From: JAXHTH01 sp034211115
GTDB taxonomy: Bacteria > Planctomycetota > Phycisphaerae > Phycisphaerales > SM1A02
Direction of reading: 5' to 3'
DNA: 20,844 nt
Assembly (NCBI GenBank): GCA_034211115.1
Contig: JAXHTH010000264.1
Location: 1 to 20,844 of the forward strand
Shown here: piece by piece, positions 15,052 through 20,844 of the stretch
Numbering within the stretch: the first letter of the stretch is position 1
How the letters are laid out: every line of letters starts with the position of its first letter
Position numbers and translations under genes: made by a program
Notes under the pieces: model-generated
What the model was told of the DNA's origin: nothing
The model's input: only the letters and a program-made list of their open reading frames with translations
Databases searched by the model: none

Positions 15052-16608
15052 ATGAGCCGGTTGCCGTTCGAGCCCTCACGAGCCTCGGGGCCGGGGAAGT
15101 CGCGGTCGAATCGTCCGGCGCGACGGGAGCGGAAGAAGTACGACCGCGTCACCGAGGCGGACTATCTCACCGTCAGCCAGCTCGCCGACCTCATCAAGAC
15201 GACGCTGGAGCAGCGGATCGCCGCGCCCATCCGAGTGGTGGGGCAGGTGAGCAACCTCTCGGCGAGGAACCACTGGTATTTCTCGCTGAAGGACGAATCG
15301 GCGGTCGTCCAGTGCATCGCGTGGGCATCATCGGCCCGAAAGTTCGGTTTTTCGCCGAAAGACGGCGACGAGGTGTTAGCGACCGGTCACGTCAGCCATT
15401 TTCCGCCCCAGGGCCGCACCCAGCTCTATGTCACGGGTCTCAAGCCCGTCGGGGCCGGGACGCTGCAGATCGAGTTCGAGCGGATGTGCGCCGAGCTTCG
15501 GGAGCTGGGGTACTTCGAGGAGGCGAGGAAGAAGCCGCTGCCGACGTTCCCGAGGCGGATCGCGGTGATCACTTCGGCCAGCGGCGCGGCCGTGCACGAT
15601 GTCATCTCGACGGCGGCGCAGCGCTGCAAGGCCGTCGGGCTGCTGATCGTCGATGTGCGCGTGCAGGGTGAGGGAGCGGCGGAGGATGTCACGCGGGCCA
15701 TTCGGTGGATCGACGCCAATCACGAAAAGCTCGGCGTGGACGCCATTCTCGTCACGCGCGGCGGGGGCTCGATCGAGGATCTCTGGGCCTTCAACGAGCG
15801 GATCGTCGCCGATGCGGCATTCCGGTGCTCGGTGCCCCTTGTCGCGGCGATCGGGCACGAGTCGGACACCACCGTGATCGAGTTGGTCGCCGATCTGCGG
15901 GCGGCGACGCCCACTCAGGCGGCGATGCGGCTCGTGCCCTCGGCCGAGGATCTGCATCGCCAGGTCGATCACCTCGACCATCGCCTGCTGTTTCTGACCA
16001 GGCGTCTCGTCGAGCAGGCCCGACAGCGCCTGGGCGGCTTGGCCGGCCACATCGCGTTCCGCGATCCCTTCGCCATTCTGCGGCGAGCGCAGGAGCGTCT
16101 CGCGTCCATGGAGCGCGATCTGAGCCGCGCGACGGTGTCCCGTCTCATCGCCGCCCGAGCACGGCTGGAGGGACAAGCCGGGCGGCTGGAGCGGCTGCGA
16201 CCGCACGTGCTCGTCGCCCATCGTCATGAGCGGCTGGCCGTCCTCTCCCATCGTCTGGACGAGGCGGTGCGGGATCGCATCCATCAGCGACCGCACGTGG
16301 CCGGGCTCCGGCATCGGCTGGACGTCGCCATTCGGCGGCGAATCCACGCCGCCGGCGAACGGCTCGGCGCGATGGAGCGCGAGTTGACCGCGATCGACCC
16401 GCGCCGCGTTCTGGGGCGGGGCTACTCCTACACCACCGATGCCGGAGGAAGCCTTGTTCGATCCATCCGTGACGTTCGCACCGGCGACGGTCTGGTGACG
16501 CACGTCTCCGACGGGACCATCCAGTCGATCGTCGGCGGGGCCCGTCGCCGTCGGCGCCGCCGGAGCGGTGCCGGGGAGATCGGACAGATGGATCTGTTTG
16601 ACGATTGA
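15052..16608 (+). CDS. xseA: Exodeoxyribonuclease VII large subunit
   Basis: This is the catalytic subunit of exonuclease VII, which degrades single-stranded DNA from both ends together with XseB (16931-17197). The protein is 518 residues, slightly long. After a basic, Ser/Arg-rich tail of about 37 residues come the OB-fold domain (TVSQLADLIKTTLEQRI and VVGQVSNLSARNHWYFSLKD) and then the catalytic domain with PRRIAVITSASGAAVHDV, VTRGGGSIEDLWAFNE (234-249) and AIGHESD (266-272). A long arginine-rich coiled-coil region follows (about 295-465). The C-terminus has seven consecutive Arg (498-504) and then QMDLF (512-516), which matches the sliding-clamp binding pattern QL[SD]LF. The ATG at 15052 has no spaced Shine-Dalgarno and may be leaderless. 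Confidence 0.96.
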   Translation: MSRLPFEPSRASGPGKSRSNRPARRERKKYDRVTEADYLTVSQLADLIKTTLEQRIAAPIRVVGQVSNLSARNHWYFSLKDESAVVQCIAWASSARKFGFSPKDGDEVLATGHVSHFPPQGRTQLYVTGLKPVGAGTLQIEFERMCAELRELGYFEEARKKPLPTFPRRIAVITSASGAAVHDVISTAAQRCKAVGLLIVDVRVQGEGAAEDVTRAIRWIDANHEKLGVDAILVTRGGGSIEDLWAFNERIVADAAFRCSVPLVAAIGHESDTTVIELVADLRAATPTQAAMRLVPSAEDLHRQVDHLDHRLLFLTRRLVEQARQRLGGLAGHIAFRDPFAILRRAQERLASMERDLSRATVSRLIAARARLEGQAGRLERLRPHVLVAHRHERLAVLSHRLDEAVRDRIHQRPHVAGLRHRLDVAIRRRIHAAGERLGAMERELTAIDPRRVLGRGYSYTTDAGGSLVRSIRDVRTGDGLVTHVSDGTIQSIVGGARRRRRRRSGAGEIGQMDLFDD

Positions 16609-16677
16609 TAGACGGCTCGCTGAAGCGGATCATCCATCCGCCCGCCGGTCCGAACCGGGACGGGGCGAACACCCCGG

Positions 16678-16699
16678 TCACGGCGCGGCATCGCCGTGA
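16678..16699. other. Perfect 8-bp hairpin downstream of xseA
   Basis: TCACGGCG (16678-16685) pairs with CGCCGTGA (16692-16699) around a 6-base loop. A weaker GGGG/CCCC hairpin sits at 16662-16675. Neither is followed by a T-run on the plus strand, so a classic intrinsic terminator for xseA is not shown; they may still slow or protect the 3' end. Confidence 0.5.
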
Positions 16700-16724
16700 A
16701 AAAGAAAACCCCGCCCGCGCGGGG
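16699..16724 (-). terminator. Intrinsic terminator, minus strand
   Basis: On the minus strand a CCCCGC/GCGGGG stem with a 4-base loop (16709-16724) is followed directly by TTTTCTTTTT (16708-16699). This is a textbook rho-independent terminator. No protein-coding gene on the minus strand ends here, so it must serve a short transcript starting within about 200 bases upstream. Confidence 0.85.
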
Positions 16725-16905
16725 CCTGCGCGAGACGGGGGGGAGGTAAAGACCAGGGTTCAAAGGCGACCGCAGCATGCGATCGACGCCCGATATTGGC
16801 GTGTCACGCAAGCGAACGCGCGCCTCACGGGGGATGTTCCCCGAATTCCGCAGATACCCGGACGGGTCGCCTTTGCCTCTCCGGACGCGAGCGATGGACC
16901 TTTGC
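16699..16905 (-). ncRNA. Candidate structured small RNA of about 200 nt
   Basis: The 322-base gap between xseA and xseB holds a minus-strand unit ending in a strong intrinsic terminator. An 11-bp perfect stem closes a 93-base interior: 16761-16771 (CAAAGGCGACC) pairs with 16865-16875. Inside are two clear hairpins, ACGCC/GGCGT (16786-16790 with 16798-16802) and CGGGG/CCCCG (16828-16832 with 16839-16843), plus a GU-containing hairpin around 16804-16823. No credible protein is encoded. Total size and the short stretch GCATGCTGCGGTC recall 6S RNA, but the fold I can draw is branched, not a single rod, so I do not name it. The 5' end is a guess; a weak -10-like CAATCT lies near 16919-16924 on the minus strand. 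Confidence 0.5.
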
Positions 16906-16917
16906 GTCGTCAGTGGG

Positions 16918-16923
16918 TAGATT
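16918..16923 (+). promoter_or_regulatory. Candidate -10 (TAGATT) for xseB
   Basis: TAGATT ends 7 bases before the xseB ATG, the same spacing as TATCAT before xseA. It would give a leaderless transcript. It overlaps the possible minus-strand -10 of the candidate RNA. Confidence 0.25.
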
Positions 16924-16930
16924 GCCCGCG

Positions 16931-17197
16931 ATGGCGAAGAAACAGTCACCGGCAGGACGTCCCGATCCGAAGCGCATGTCCTTCGAGCAGGCGACGGAGG
17001 AACTCGAGGCGATCATCAATCGCATCGAGGAGGGCGAGATCGGGCTCGAGCAGAGCCTGGCCGAGCGGAAGCGGGGCGAGCACCTGATCCGGCGCTGCCG
17101 GGCGATTCTCGACGCCGCCGAGCAGGAGCTGGAGCAGGCGGCGGCGCCGGAAGGCGCCGAGACGCCGCAACCGGCGCCCGAGGAGAAGAGGACCTGA
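16931..17197 (+). CDS. xseB: Exodeoxyribonuclease VII small subunit
   Basis: This 88-residue helical subunit binds the XseA coiled-coil arm to make active exonuclease VII. The family pattern is clear: SFEQATEELEAIINRIEEGEIGLEQSL followed by AERKRGEHLIRRCRAILDAAEQEL. The ATG at 16931 gives the normal size, with a short basic tail of about 15 residues before the conserved part; the C-terminal 20 residues are Pro/Glu/Ala-rich. It is separated from xseA by the candidate small RNA, so the two subunits are not a simple operon. The prepilin peptidase gene begins 53 bases downstream and may be cotranscribed. Confidence 0.93.
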   Translation: MAKKQSPAGRPDPKRMSFEQATEELEAIINRIEEGEIGLEQSLAERKRGEHLIRRCRAILDAAEQELEQAAAPEGAETPQPAPEEKRT

Positions 17198-17250
17198 ACG
17201 GAAGGCGGAGCCGGCCGGCCGGCGCCCGCATCGGATTCTGACGGCACGAC

Positions 17251-18741
17251 GTGAACCTCCCCGATCTCAGCCCGCTTCGTCTCACCCTTGCCGCCATCCC
17301 GCCGGCGGTGCTGCTCCACCTGCCGACGATGGTCTTCATCTTCTGCTTCGGGGCCTGCGTGGGCAGCTTCATCAACGTGGTGATTTACCGTCTTCCCGCG
17401 GGGATGAGCGTGATCAGCCCGCCCAGCCGATGCCCGACCTGCGGGGCGCGGCTGAAGTTCTTCCGCGAGAATCTCCCGATTCTGGGGTGGTTCCTCGTGC
17501 GGGGCCGGTGCCTGCACTGCCGCGCGCCGGTGAGCCCGAGATACATGATCATCGAGCTGCTGATGGCGCTGCTGTTTCTGGGGCTGTACGCGGTTCTGTA
17601 CACGGTGAGCCGGACCACGCCGTGGTGGGGCGAGATCGGCGGGCCGTGGTGGACGAGCAACACGTTCTTCCGAACCTGGCCCGTCTTCGTGGCCTTCGCA
17701 TTCATGCTCGCCGCGCTCGTGGCGATGACCGTGATCGACGCCGAGACGTTCATGATCCCCCTGGAGATTCCGACGTTCGTGACGCTGACGGCGTTCGTGG
17801 CCTATCCGCTGCAATCGATCCTGCCTCACCGCACGCCGACGCCGCCTGCCGGGACGACGATCGACGCCTGGAACTGGCCGATCCACGGCGTGAACTGGCA
17901 GTGGTTTCTCACCGCGTGCGGGGGCATGCTGGGCGTTCTGATCGCGCTGGTGCTGCTCAGGCTCGGAATGCTGCGCGCCAGCTTCGCCGACTATGACAAG
18001 TTCGTGAAAGACGACCAGCCGCTGGCCGAGTACCCGCACGCGCGGCGGGAGATGCGCGTGGAGCTCGTCTTCCTCCTGCCGTGCATGATCGGGCTGATCG
18101 CGGGGTATTTCCTCGGCGGGTGGTTGCCGTCGAGTGCCCCGCCGGAGCTGGCCCAGGCGGTGGGCGGCGTGTTCCTGGGCTACCTCGTGGGGGGCGGGCT
18201 CGTCTGGGCGATCCGCATTCTCGGCACGCTCGCGTTCGGCCGGGAGGCGATGGGGCTGGGGGATGTGCATCTGCTGGCGGCGGTCGGCGCCGTCCTCGGG
18301 TGGTTCGATCCCATCCTGATCTTCTTCATCGCCCCGTTTTCTGGCCTGATCTGGGCGCGGCTGTCGACGGGCTTATCGAAGGTGTTCAGGATGGTGAAGC
18401 GTCAGCTCCCCTTCGGCCCGCACCTTGCGGTGGCGACGCTGATCGTGCTGCTCGGCCGGCCGGGCCTTGCCGCGCTGTGGCGGGCGTATTTCCCGCCCAC
18501 GCAGCCGATCCCGGCGCGGGGGCTGGTGGAGGGTGGGGGATCGGGTCCGCCGTCCTCGCCCTCGGGCCCGGGGCGGTCGGTTCCGCGGCCGCAGCCCCCG
18601 CCCGGCGGGCCATCGGCGCCGTCGGGGGGTGCGGATAACCTGACGCTTCAACCTGTCCCCTCCGCCGCCGTCGTAGCCTGCCGGCGGGCCCTCGCCCGGC
18701 CCGGCCCGCACCGAACGCACGGCGGAGCGGGACTCGGATGA
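17251..18741 (+). CDS. Prepilin peptidase (PilD/GspO type), enlarged
   Basis: This is an inner-membrane aspartyl protease that removes type IV prepilin or type II secretion pseudopilin leaders, and often methylates the new N-terminus. It starts with a TM segment, GACVGSFINVVIYRLP (34-49). The zinc-type CPTC (61-64) and CLHC (87-90) pairs follow, then several TM segments. Active-site Asp163 is in VIDAET and Asp338 in the GLGD motif; PFGP (387-390) closes the domain. At 496 residues it is far longer than the usual 250-300. The two Asp are about 175 residues apart, so an insert of roughly 100 residues with an extra TM pair lies between them, and a Pro/Gly-rich tail of about 75 residues ends the protein. 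The start is GTG at 17251. The substrates are not in this window. Confidence 0.92.
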   Translation: MNLPDLSPLRLTLAAIPPAVLLHLPTMVFIFCFGACVGSFINVVIYRLPAGMSVISPPSRCPTCGARLKFFRENLPILGWFLVRGRCLHCRAPVSPRYMIIELLMALLFLGLYAVLYTVSRTTPWWGEIGGPWWTSNTFFRTWPVFVAFAFMLAALVAMTVIDAETFMIPLEIPTFVTLTAFVAYPLQSILPHRTPTPPAGTTIDAWNWPIHGVNWQWFLTACGGMLGVLIALVLLRLGMLRASFADYDKFVKDDQPLAEYPHARREMRVELVFLLPCMIGLIAGYFLGGWLPSSAPPELAQAVGGVFLGYLVGGGLVWAIRILGTLAFGREAMGLGDVHLLAAVGAVLGWFDPILIFFIAPFSGLIWARLSTGLSKVFRMVKRQLPFGPHLAVATLIVLLGRPGLAALWRAYFPPTQPIPARGLVEGGGSGPPSSPSGPGRSVPRPQPPPGGPSAPSGGADNLTLQPVPSAAVVACRRALARPGPHRTHGGAGLG

Positions 18742-18766
18742 CATCGCATGGAAGAAAGGACACGCA

Positions 18767-19423
18767 ATGCGCAGGACATGGCTGACAGGACTCGGGCTGC
18801 TGATCGCGGCCTCGATGCTCACCGGCTGTAACAACACCCTCAAGGATGAGAACGCCCTGCTGACGGAGGAGAACCAGAGCCTGCGGGAGCAGCTTGCCGA
18901 TCGCAACGCCACGCTCCAGTCGGCGCACAACGAGCTGCGCGACCAGGAGCAGCGGGCCGCCGAGCTGCAGCGCGAGTTGGAGGCGGCGCAGCAGTCCCCG
19001 CAGTTGACCGCGAACATGCCCGCCGATCCGTTCGGCAACATCCCGGGCGTGACCGGGTCGGTCGGCGCCGGCGAGATCACCGCCACGCTCGAGAGCGATG
19101 TGCTCTTCGATTCCGGCCAGGCCACCCTGAAGCAGGCGGCCAAACGCTCGCTGGACGAGGTCGCGCGGGTGATCAACAACAACTACCGCGGCCGACCCAT
19201 CCGCGTCGCCGGCCACACCGACACCGACCCGATCCGCAAGAGCGGCTACAAGAGCAACTATCACCTCGGGTTCGAGCGGGCCTTCGCGGTGCGTGAATAC
19301 CTGATCTCGCGCGGCGTGCCCTCCTCGTCGGTCTACATCGCCAGCCACGGGCCCGACCGCGCGCGGGCAAGTAAGCAGCAGAGCCGGCGGGTGGAGATCG
19401 TCGTCGTCGTGAACGAGCCGTAA
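18767..19423 (+). CDS. OmpA-family lipoprotein (Pal-like)
   Basis: This 218-residue lipoprotein probably anchors the envelope to peptidoglycan. The signal peptide ends in lipobox LTGC, with Cys21 as the predicted lipidated residue. A coiled-coil segment follows (about 25-77, rich in Glu/Gln/Leu with LREQLADRNATLQSAHNEL), then a short linker and an OmpA-like domain (about 100-218). That domain shows DVLFDSGQATLKQAAKRSLDEVA, the peptidoglycan-binding GHTDTDPI (an aspartate-containing loop), NYHLGFERAFAVREYL and the closing SRRVEIVV. The ATG at 18767 is preceded by AAAGGA at good spacing. It lies 25 bases after the prepilin peptidase gene. The coiled coil makes it unlike classic short Pal. Confidence 0.93.
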   Translation: MRRTWLTGLGLLIAASMLTGCNNTLKDENALLTEENQSLREQLADRNATLQSAHNELRDQEQRAAELQRELEAAQQSPQLTANMPADPFGNIPGVTGSVGAGEITATLESDVLFDSGQATLKQAAKRSLDEVARVINNNYRGRPIRVAGHTDTDPIRKSGYKSNYHLGFERAFAVREYLISRGVPSSSVYIASHGPDRARASKQQSRRVEIVVVVNEP

Positions 19424-19505
19424 CGCGGCGTTGCGGCCGGCGCCGAGGCCCGTCGCGTGCGGCGAATCTGTTCTTCCGCTCACGCATCAGGAGGCAGGCG
19501 AAGCG

Positions 19506-20549
19506 GTGGCGGTCTTCCCTCTTCTGGCCCATCCCGCCGTCTACCGCGCCTGCGAGACGGATCTGCTGCTCGACGAGACGGCCCGGACGTACTGGCTCGG
19601 CCTCTTCGAGTCGGCCTTTGACATACAGCTTCAGGCGGCGGCGTCGGTGGGATTCGACGCCGACGCCTGCGAGCGCGCCCGCGGCAGGCTCGGCTCCGCG
19701 CTGGAGCAGATCCGGCGTGACCCGCACCGCCACGGCCGGCTGGACATCCTCCTGCTCGATGTGCTGCGGCGCGAGGCGCTGCGCGAGTCAGAGATCGTCG
19801 ATGAGTTCCGCCTGATCAAAGACCGCGAGAACGAGGCGGCGCTCGCGGCGCTGCCGGCCCGGCTCCGGACCCTCGACGGCATTCCGGGGGACGATCTGCT
19901 GGAGCATCTCGTCCGCGGCGTGCTCGCGGGCAACCTCTTCGACATGGGCGTGCCCGGCGCGGCGAGCCGCTACGCGCAGGGGACGGTCCCGTTCGACGAA
20001 GCGCTGGGCGCGTTGCCGCCGCGACCGTGGCTGTTCGACGGGCTGGCCAAGGCGTCGGCATGGCTCCTCGAGCACGTGCCGCGCCGCGCGGTGATCTTCG
20101 CCGACAACGCCGGGGCCGATGTCGTCCTTGGTCTGCTTCCCCTGGCGCGCTACCTGATCGGCAACGGCATCGAGGTGATCGTCGCCGCCAATCACGACCC
20201 GGCGCTCAACGACGTCACGGCGGGCGAGCTGCGCGGCCTTGCCGAGCGCGCCTCGCAGGCCGACCGTGCCTTCGCCTCGCCCTTCCTGCGCATCGCCGAC
20301 AGCGGCAGCGCTTCGCCGCTCATCGACCTGGCGACCGTGAGCGATGAGCTCGCGCAGGCGGCGGAGGGGGCGGATCTCGTCGTCCTCATCGGGATGGGAC
20401 GCGGCATCGAAAGCAACTGGTCCGCACCGTTCACCTGCGCCTCCTGGCGGATCGCGATGCTCAAGGACCCGCAGGTGGCGCTGTCGGTGGGGGGCGCGAT
20501 GTATGACGCCGTCGTCCGCTTTGACCTGCCCGGGACGGGCGACCTCTGA
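19506..20549 (+). CDS. DUF89 metal-dependent phosphatase, PANK4-like
   Basis: This 347-residue protein matches the DUF89 (damage-control phosphatase) family, specifically the branch found as the C-terminal domain of human PANK4. Shared stretches are RGVLAGNLFDMG (137-148), IFADNAGADVVLGLLPLARYL (197-217) and AANHDPALNDVT (227-238). The metal-binding residues are probably D200, N201 and D236. PANK4 dephosphorylates 4'-phosphopantetheine and its oxidised forms; whether this protein does is an inference. I prefer the GTG at 19506 because AGGAGG lies 11 bases upstream and the next residues match the family start (AVFPLLAHP). A TTG at 19431 would add 25 unconvincing residues. fabI follows 165 bases downstream. 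Confidence 0.85.
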   Translation: MAVFPLLAHPAVYRACETDLLLDETARTYWLGLFESAFDIQLQAAASVGFDADACERARGRLGSALEQIRRDPHRHGRLDILLLDVLRREALRESEIVDEFRLIKDRENEAALAALPARLRTLDGIPGDDLLEHLVRGVLAGNLFDMGVPGAASRYAQGTVPFDEALGALPPRPWLFDGLAKASAWLLEHVPRRAVIFADNAGADVVLGLLPLARYLIGNGIEVIVAANHDPALNDVTAGELRGLAERASQADRAFASPFLRIADSGSASPLIDLATVSDELAQAAEGADLVVLIGMGRGIESNWSAPFTCASWRIAMLKDPQVALSVGGAMYDAVVRFDLPGTGDL

Positions 20550-20613
20550 AGCTTCATGGCTGATCCCTGACGCCTGGGCGCCCCGCGCGCGGGTGAACCG
20601 CGTCGCGAAACGC

Positions 20614-20674
20614 CCTGATCCCTGATCCCTGATCCCTTCTTCTCCTCATCGCTCATCGCCCATCGCTCATCGCT
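20614..20674. repeat. Two heptamer arrays upstream of fabI
   Basis: CCTGATC occurs three times in tandem at 20614-20634. After about 12 bases, four CATCGCT/CATCGCC units follow at 20647-20674, the same family as the array at 31-100. The rest of the DUF89-fabI gap (20550-20613) holds only a GC-rich stretch and a lone TGATCCCTGA word. Confidence 0.9.
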
Positions 20675-20678
20675 TCTC

Positions 20679-20687
20679 TGCTATAGT
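20679..20687 (+). promoter_or_regulatory. Candidate extended -10 promoter for fabI
   Basis: TG-C-TATAGT (TGn at 20679-20681, hexamer 20682-20687) is a good extended -10, 5 of 6 matches to TATAAT. It would start transcription near 20694, giving a leader of about 20 bases. The -35 zone falls inside the heptamer array and has no consensus. Confidence 0.5.
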
Positions 20688-20714
20688 CTCAACGACCAAC
20701 ATGGGGACGCGACA

Positions 20715-20844
20715 ATGGGACTGATGGACGGCAAGCGCGGGCTCGTCGTGGGCATCGCCAACGATTACAGCTACGCCTACTACATCGCGCAATCACTGCT
20801 TCGCGAGGGCGCCGAGTGTCTCTTCACGCACCTGCCGGGCGAGA
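20715..20844 (+). CDS. fabI: Enoyl-[acyl-carrier-protein] reductase (NADH), partial
   Basis: Only the first 43 codons are in the window; the gene runs off the 3' edge. The protein would reduce the enoyl-ACP double bond in the last step of fatty acid elongation. The N-terminus MGLMDGKRGLVVGIANDYSYAYYIA matches FabI: the short beta strand, then the nucleotide-binding GIAN motif followed by the D-x-S-x-A signature, then a helix and strand (GAECLFTHL). The ATG at 20715 is the family start. GGGGA lies 8 bases upstream as a weak ribosome site. A short-chain dehydrogenase of another kind is possible but GIAND strongly favours FabI. Confidence 0.85.
   Translation, partial: MGLMDGKRGLVVGIANDYSYAYYIAQSLLREGAECLFTHLPGE

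Noticed and set aside
12863..15055. Two long plus-strand open frames opposite recG
   Set aside because: RecG is complete on the minus strand; the antisense products are low-complexity Arg/Asp/Gly-rich.
16699..16905. Firm naming of the candidate RNA as 6S, SRP or tmRNA
   Set aside because: The SRP tetraloop motif and a tmRNA acceptor end are absent, and the visible fold is branched, not the single rod with a central bubble of 6S.
16428..16949. Minus-strand open frame (173 codons) spanning the xseA end and the gap before xseB
   Set aside because: It runs through an intrinsic terminator and antisense to xseA; the translation has no family pattern. The region is better explained as a structured RNA.
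16605..17087. Plus-strand open frame overlapping xseB in another frame
   Set aside because: XseB is clearly recognisable in its own frame from 16931; this frame shows only biased composition.

Overview
The window is a high-GC bacterial chromosome fragment. Its gene styles suggest a planctomycete, most likely of the Phycisphaerae type: a FabI opening as GIAND-Y-S-Y-A, a PANK4-like DUF89 protein, an enlarged prepilin peptidase, a GH172 enzyme, and many GTG/TTG starts. That placement is an inference from protein style, not from a marker gene. There are no rRNA or tRNA genes, transposases, phage genes or CRISPR arrays.

Layout. (1) 89-8783 is a carbohydrate uptake and breakdown locus. A binding protein and two permeases form a tight minus-strand operon. 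A GH2-like enzyme is divergent from it, followed by a minus-strand GH172 (DUF2961) enzyme and a plus-strand MsmX/UgpC-type ATPase divergent from GH172. Together they would bind an oligosaccharide in the periplasm, import it with ATP and hydrolyse it. The substrate is unknown; GH172 hints at furanosides such as arabinan- or fructan-type sugars. (2) 8793-10848 holds an orphan beta-class DNA methyltransferase and an alpha/beta hydrolase with a lysine-rich insert. (3) 10864-17197 is a DNA repair block: PolX, RecG, and both exonuclease VII subunits (XseA, XseB). XseA and XseB are separated by about 320 bases that hold a candidate structured minus-strand RNA with its own intrinsic terminator. (4) 17251-20844 holds a prepilin peptidase, an OmpA-family lipoprotein, a PANK4-like DUF89 phosphatase and the first 43 codons of fabI at the window edge.

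The most unusual material is not protein-coding. Short tandem repeats of period 7 or 8 occupy several intergenic gaps (31-100, 6374-6401, 12605-12690 with 12784-12825, and 20614-20674). A palindromic element occurs three times between GH2 and GH172, and its first copy supplies the GH2 stop codon. Several genes have a -10-like hexamer only 7-8 bases before the start codon, which suggests leaderless transcripts. The 16.7-16.9 kb structured RNA candidate is the best lead for something undescribed.
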